Made by a program: the position numbers and the translations under genes
Part shown: positions 58,225-64,000 of the stretch, piece by piece
Numbering within the stretch: the first letter of the stretch is position 1
Layout of the letters: each line of letters begins with the position of its first letter
Assembly (NCBI RefSeq): GCF_000283155.1
Contig: NW_004454160.1
Span: 5,197,770-5,261,769, forward strand
DNA: 64,000 nt
Reading direction: 5' to 3'
Origin: Ceratotherium simum simum
Lineage: Eukaryota > Chordata > Mammalia > Perissodactyla > Rhinocerotidae
Notes under the pieces: model-generated
What the model saw: the letters and a program-made list of their open reading frames with translations, nothing else
Databases searched by the model: none
Told to the model about the DNA's origin: nothing

Positions 58225-59219
58225 AGACTTCATCAGACTAAAGAGCTTCTGCAAGGCAAATGAAACCAGGATCAAAATGAAAAGACAACCCATGAGCTGG
58301 GAGAAAATATTTGCAAATCATATATCCAACAAGGGGTTAATCTCCATAATATATAAAGGACTCACGCAACTGAACAACAAAAAAACAAACAACCCAATCA
58401 GAAAATGAGCAGAGGATCTGAACAGACATTTTTCCAAGGAAGATATACAGATGGCCCCATAGGCACTGAAAAGATGTTCAACATCACTAATCATCAGGGA
58501 AATGCAAATCAAAAGAACACTAAGATATCACCTTACACCCGTTAGAATGGCTATAATCACCAAGACAAAAAATAACAAATGTTGGAGAAGTTGTGGAGAA
58601 ACAGGAACCCTCATTCACTGCTGGTGGGAATGCAAACTGGCACAGCCTCTATGGAAAACAGTATAGAGATTCCTCAAAAAATTAAGAATAGAAATCCCTT
58701 ATGATCCAGCTATCCCATTACTGGGTATTTATCCAAAGAACCTGAAATCAACAACCCAAAGAGGCTTATGCACCCCTATGTTCATTGCAGCATCATTCAC
58801 TATAGCCAAGAACTGAAAGCAACCCAAGTGTCCCTCAACTGATGATTGGATAAAGAAGATGTGGCATATATATACAATGGAATACTACTCAGCCATAAAA
58901 AAAGACAAAACCGTTCCATTTGCAACAACATGGATGGATCTGAACAGTATTATGTCAAGAAAAATAAGCCAGACAGAGAAAGACAAACACCACATGATTT
59001 CACTCATATGTGGAAGATAAACTAACACATGATCAGAGAGAACAGTTTGGTGGTTACGAGGGGGAAGGAGGTTGGGGGGTGGGCACAAGGGGTGAAGGCA
59101 TGTATTTATGTGGTGACTCACAAACAATAATGTACAACTAAAATTTCACAATGTTATAAACTATTACAACATAAATTTAAAAAATTAAAATAAAAATGGA
59201 AACAAGCAACAAAAAAAAG
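58225..59219 (+). mobile_element. 5'-truncated LINE-1 with target-site duplication
   Basis: 995 bases from within ORF2 (TTCATCAGACTAAAGAGCTT, GGGAGAAAATATTTGCAAAT) to the 3' UTR and A-rich tail. A perfect 12-base direct repeat AGCAGGGCCCAT lies at 58213-58224 and 59220-59231. The ORF2 C-terminal frame is broken by at least four stops, so this copy is older than the one at 45502. Confidence 0.93.
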
Positions 59220-59231
59220 AGCAGGGCCCAT

Positions 59232-61182
59232 GATTGTGATGTGGGATGCTTGAGACACCATAACTGGAAGGAGAGAAACATAAACGAATGGACAAAAGTT
59301 GACTAGGCTTTAGGCAAAGTTGCATCTTTGCAGACCCTGCTTATTTTTGGAAAAAAAATTTCTAAAAAAGAGATTTCAGTTCTGCTGTTGCTTGTTTACA
59401 TGAGCCTGTGTGTGTGTGTGTGTGAGTGTGTGTACGCACATGCACATGGGTGTTCTTGGTCAGTGAGTTGCATGAGAACAGGGGCTGTTTTCCTGAGGGT
59501 CTTTGTCCAGCTCTGGGCAAAGCTTTGTGAGGCAGCTGCACAGATCCATACAGAGAAGAGGAAAGGATATTTTCCCCACTTTTCCATAAAATTCAGCACA
59601 GCTCTGGCACTTAAAGACTGGTGGTGACTGGGAGCATCCTGGAATAGGTCTCGTCTTCCTAGGGGAGATAGGACACCATCTAAAGTATCAATATTGCCAC
59701 TCATTCTCGAGGTTTCATGAGTAGCAGACATTGCTTAGAGGGGGAGCACAAAAGGAAGAAGATGGTAGACGCCATGCGGTGGTTTGTGAGCTCATGTGGG
59801 CACCTCTTTGTGGACTATCCAAAATATGGGGGTGGCAAAGAGAAGGACTTGAAAAGATGAGGAAGGTGGGTGCAGGTGGGGGCAAAAATTAAAACTTCAG
59901 CTGATTGATAGGAACATAATTTTATTTACATCCACAGACTGAGAAAGCTGGCAGTTTAGACTGTTTGTAGTTCTGAGAGGTGACAGGGAAGAAATAGGAA
60001 AGAATGTGAACTCACTATGTGGCGTTTACCGCTATGGACCTCACCAGGCAGTGAGACTGAGCTTGTCAGCCCTTGGTTAGTGATGGCTGGTCTGCTTTTT
60101 GGGACCTTGAGACCATTTTTTGCTATCTCAGAAGTTCTCCTTCCATTTTACTCCCATCCTGAACTCCCTTCCTCAAATACAAATACATATACATTCTGCC
60201 TACCCTTGAGGAAATCACTCACATTCTATGGTCTTTAGAAAATCATTTCAAAGATTGGGGATTAGTAGGTAAAGCATTAGCCCTTGGCCCATGGTGATGA
60301 TGATGATGATTTAAGGAGATCATAATATTTCCAGGAAAAGGCATGAGGGGATGAGACAACTCTACGGAAACATCTTCCTGTTTGCAACCAACTTGTCATG
60401 CCCACTTAGTTTATAGCTCTTTCGACTAGTTCCAAGAAGACTTTCAATATAGCCCCTTGTTCCTAAGAGTGGGCACTGACTCCAAGTCTGAAGCTGGAAG
60501 GGATCCTGGAGACAACCCTTTATTTTACAGGAAAAGAGCTAGAACTTGAGAGTTTCAGGAACTTTCCAACTCCATCACTTGGGTTTTCCACCACCTTCAT
60601 CAAAACATTTAAGAGAACTCAGCAAAGGCAGAGATGACATAGCTCTCCGTTTTCAAATTCAGCAAAGGTTAAAACCTCCTAGCCTTTTCTGTCGAGTATT
60701 AATCTCTAAATTCTGAATGTAAGTTGCCCCCCAAAAGTGCCCTGGTTAATTGGACTTTGGGGGGACTTTCCTTAACTCTGAAATAGGGGATGTAGGGAGT
60801 ATTCAGAGAGAATAAATATTTTAACCAGAGATATTTTTGTTTGTTTCATTAGTTGCTCTGTATATTTCTGTTCACTTTTTCCTAAAAGAGCATGAGGTAT
60901 GAAACACAGAGTTTAAAAAACAACACCAAAAATAAAATGGAATAGAGTACTTGGGATGGGGATGGGGCAGAGATTTGGTGAGTAAAAGAGAAATGCATTT
61001 GGGACTTTTGATTTTGAAGAATATTACAGAACCGTTCTTTGGATAACTCTGAAGGAAGAGTCCAAGGAATTTGAGAGTGGGATTTTGGGAATTCAGGTAG
61101 AAGAAATTCAACTGAAGAGTCTGAGAGTTTGTACAGTTGAATGTGACTATAATTGATGAATGGACAAAAGATTGTTTTAAGG
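59232..61182. other. Intergenic with simple repeats
   Basis: A (TG)n tract at about 59407-59430 and a (GAT)n tract at about 60293-60310. A perfect kappa-B-type site GGGGACTTTCC lies at 60761-60771 beside a hairpin (see findings). No gene recognised. Confidence 0.45.
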
Positions 61183-61393
61183 CAGGGTTTCTTAGCCTCA
61201 GCACTATTGACATTTTCGACCAGATAATTCTTTGTTGTAGGGACTATCCTGTACATTGAGAATGGTTAGTGGTGTCCCTGGCCTGTAGTCATTAGATATG
61301 AGTAGCGACTCCACAATCCTGATCACCAAAAACGTCTCCAGACATTGATAAATGTCCCCTGGGGGACAAAATTGTCCCCAGTAGAGAACCACT
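61183..61393 (-). mobile_element. MER5A hAT-Charlie DNA transposon
   Basis: CAGGGTTTCTTAGCCTCAGC, GATAATTCTTTGTTGTAGGG, AACGTCTCCAGACATTGATA, ending GTAGAGAACCACT: the near-complete family layout in reverse. Confidence 0.9.
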
Positions 61394-62276
61394 ATTTTAA
61401 AGTACAGGCTTGTGACTCAATGTGTAGACTCACACTGGCGGAGGGAGTTATGGGGGGAATGAAGTTGCTGGCTTTTGGAACCTGGAAAGTTAGCAGCTCC
61501 CTTTTAATCCTACATATTTCTCTTAGGGGTGTCTTCAGGACCTCAGCAAATACCTCCTTTTAGCACTTCCTCTTCATTCCAAAACGCCACAGGCGTCTTC
61601 ACTGATAAGGGCTCCTTCTACTGGACATGCTGTTATTAATCTTTCAGTCTCCAAAAGCTAAAATCTTGCCCCTTGGGCTAAGATATTCCAGCAACCTCAC
61701 CCCTTATTCTCTGTCACAAATGTGCTGAAGATGTTCAAAGGTCATCTACCACCACACCAGTGGAACAATTTGGAAGAACTGTTTCCACATGAGGGCTGTT
61801 AAATTCAAAGATGTCTTGGAAGAAGGAAAAAAATTCAGTGTAAGCAGCAGTGATCCCTCCATGCAGAAAATAGGTTATCAGGGTTCAAATGAGCAAACAG
61901 TCCACAAGAAATTGTTACCTGGAGTATTCCTTGCTTCCTTCCCAAAGCAGGCACTTCTCCGTGCCTCTCAGTAAGTCTCTGTCTGTGACCATGTATCTGA
62001 CCCTGAGATCTATTTCTTTGACTCAAAGACTGAGAAAGCCTCTTTCATTTCCCTCCTTGCCTCCTTTGTGGCCTTACCTCCTGGGGCCAGGGAACTCCAG
62101 TCACGTCTTAAACACCTTGTCTCTGAGCAGTACCAAGCCCAATAGTAGCAGATTTACTAGAAGGAATGCCTTTGGTATTACTAAGACTTTAAAAGTCCTG
62201 AACACCTCTAGAAAGAATGTAACCTAAGAAGCAATCTCTGGCAGGCATCCACTGATCTCAGCAGATGATAGGGGCA
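61394..62276. other. Intergenic, nothing recognised
   Basis: Unique-looking DNA. Confidence 0.4.
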
Positions 62277-62485
62277 GAATTCACTCATTCAATAACTATT
62301 TATTGGGTATCGACTATATGGCACGTACTAGGTTGTGTGCTGAAGACAGAGAGGACATGATCCTGTCTTGAGAAGAGAAAATTGATGAATAAAGTGGTGC
62401 AATAGGGAAGCACAGGGTGCCACAGGAACACTTTCAAGGGTGCAAACAAGGGTTATCAATGACAGCTAAAACCAGAAACGAAAGT
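62277..62485 (-). repeat. L2 LINE 3' end
   Basis: TTCACTCATTCAATAACTAT, TTATTGGGTATCGACTATAT and GGCACGTACTAGGTTGTGTG match an antisense L2 terminus. Confidence 0.7.
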
Positions 62486-63370
62486 TGATGGAGAACTTTA
62501 TAGTAGATGGTTCAAGTTAATGTCATCTGAACCCAATGATCAATCCTAACATCTCCAAAAGTGAAACAACCAGTCCTATGTTTCTTCCAATGTCATAGAG
62601 CAGAAAGCACATAGCATCATTTATGGAGTACTACTAAAGAAAAAAAAAACTGTCCTGAATCTATTTAAGGCCCTGGATTTAACTACCTAATTACAGGAAA
62701 TACACGGGTTAAAGGAACATGTTGAATTATACCAAAAGGATGCAATCAGACAAATTCAGAATGAAGGAAATTCTACAGAGTAAATAACCTAGTTTCTTCA
62801 ACAAATAAATGGAATGAAATAGCAAAAAAGAAAAAAAATAGGAGAAGCTGTTAGAGATTAAAAGAGATTTAAGACACAAATCAACCAAATGTAATTTGTA
62901 GATGTGATTTGGATCTTGAGTCAAACAAACCAACAATAAAAAGACACTTTGGGGGCATTTATCTGAAATTGAACATGAAATAGATATTAGATGATATTAG
63001 AGAATTATTATTAACCTTGTTGAGAATAATAAGTGTATTGTGTTTATGTTAGTCTTACAAGAAAAGAGTCCTTATGTTAGAGATAGACAAGGAAGCGTTC
63101 ACAGATTGACTGATATGAAATTTGGGTTGGCTAAAATATTCCAGATATATTCACATATTACTTGTACAGTTAAAAAGTAAGTGAAGATAAAAAAGAAAAA
63201 AAAAGTGTAAGGACCAGGTCTTTCTTATTCACCATTAACATACAAGAAGGACCTCATTTAATCTAAGGAGGTTGGTAGAAGCCATGTCTACAGGAACCAG
63301 GTTCCAAGGATGTAGATTACTGCAGGGAAGGGTCTTCTGGAGGGGAAGCAGAGAACCATGTAGGATGTGT
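62486..63370. other. AT-rich intergenic, nothing recognised
   Basis: No gene or named repeat. Confidence 0.4.
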
Positions 63371-63545
63371 TCTAAGACCTTGCTACTCAAAGAGTGGTCC
63401 CTAACCCAGCAGCATTGGCATCTCCTGGGATATTATAAATGCAAAATCTCAGGCCCACCTCAGACCCACTGAATGAGAGACTGCGTTTTAACAACATCCC
63501 CAGGTGATTCTATGAATGCACATTAAAGTTTGAGACCTACTGCTC
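63371..63545 (+). mobile_element. hAT-Charlie-type non-autonomous DNA transposon
   Basis: CTACTCAAAGAGTGGTCCCT, CAGCAGCATTGGCATCTCCT, AAATGCAAAATCTCAGGCCC, CCAGGTGATTCTATGAATGC and AAAGTTTGAGACCTACTGCT show the paired ends and interior of a common hAT family; name not assigned. Confidence 0.75.
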
Positions 63546-64000
63546 TAAGTGCATGCTCATCTTTTAATAAAGTTGCTTCATTATCCACGCCTGAAAGCTC
63601 CTAGTGACCAAATCTAAGATTTCATGCAGGATCCCCTGAGAGCAAAGATTTGTATGTTAATCTGTTGCAACACCTACACCGGTTCCCTTACTAATGGCTG
63701 TTCCACCATCTATTCCTGGCCCCCAGCCACACAACATCCTCCCTGCCATGCTTCCTAATTGGTAATCTGCCACCCATGACCTTGACCAGATGGTGTACTG
63801 CCTTGGGACCCCTGGCCTCATCAGCTGATTCCACACTCAGGCAGAACCACACTACAAAGGGAGGCTAGTGCCTGGAGCATCCATGGAGACGGATGGGCCC
63901 CCAAAGATTGTGGCATGCAATTAAAGGGAAAGAACTCTATTAAGTATTTTTATGAGAGGCCAAGGCCCTTTACAGATAGGGGTCATCAGCCTTGCTATTA
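63546..64000. other. Intergenic, nothing recognised
   Basis: Unique-looking DNA to the window end. Confidence 0.4.

Overview
This window is ordinary eukaryotic nuclear DNA from a placental mammal, most likely an odd-toed ungulate (horse, rhinoceros or tapir group). The lineage call rests on five copies of a tRNA-derived SINE with the equine repetitive element (ERE) structure, three of them with clean long target-site duplications and one more with a near-perfect one. The copies lie on a background of MIR, L2, MER5A, MER2 and LINE-1 copies common to all placentals. The genus cannot be settled from the sequence.

Only one protein-coding gene is convincing: NHLH2 (HEN2/NSCL2), a neuronal basic helix-loop-helix transcription factor, with its complete 135-codon coding exon at 27576-27983 on the + strand. 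It sits in a roughly 2 kb CpG island (about 26200-28260). A splice acceptor lies 8 bases before the ATG. A strong splice donor at 25732/25733 suggests a non-coding 5' exon about 1.8 kb upstream. A roughly 1.65 kb AU-rich 3' UTR probably ends at paired AATAAA signals near 29600. A 290-base run of N (25830-26119) lies in the inferred intron and may hide promoter sequence or another 5' exon.

The rest of the window is intergenic. Left flank (1-24600): MIR, L2 and old L1 fragments, a tandem ERE pair (11.8-12.4 kb), a long L2 (about 12.6-15.0 kb), an internally deleted L1 keeping 5' UTR and ORF1 (16.7-19.1 kb) followed by a second L1 3' end, and an AT-rich repeat-poor stretch (19.8-22.1 kb). Just upstream of the gene (24.65-25.73 kb) is unique sequence with clustered transcription-factor motifs that I suggest is regulatory. 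Right flank (29640-64000): MIR/L2 fragments, a GC-rich unique block at 36.7-37.3 kb, a repeat-poor stretch (37.3-40.2 kb), a LINE graveyard (41-51 kb) with one fairly young truncated L1, an LTR-like element (55.3-56.0 kb) and a second truncated L1 (58.2-59.2 kb).

There is no operon, CRISPR array, tRNA or rRNA gene. I see no convincing undescribed biological system. The observations most worth following are the unannotated NHLH2 5' exon and its upstream motif cluster, and the unexplained GC-rich block about 9 kb downstream of the coding exon. Repeat boundaries come from reading by eye against remembered consensus patterns, so they are approximate unless a target-site duplication is given.
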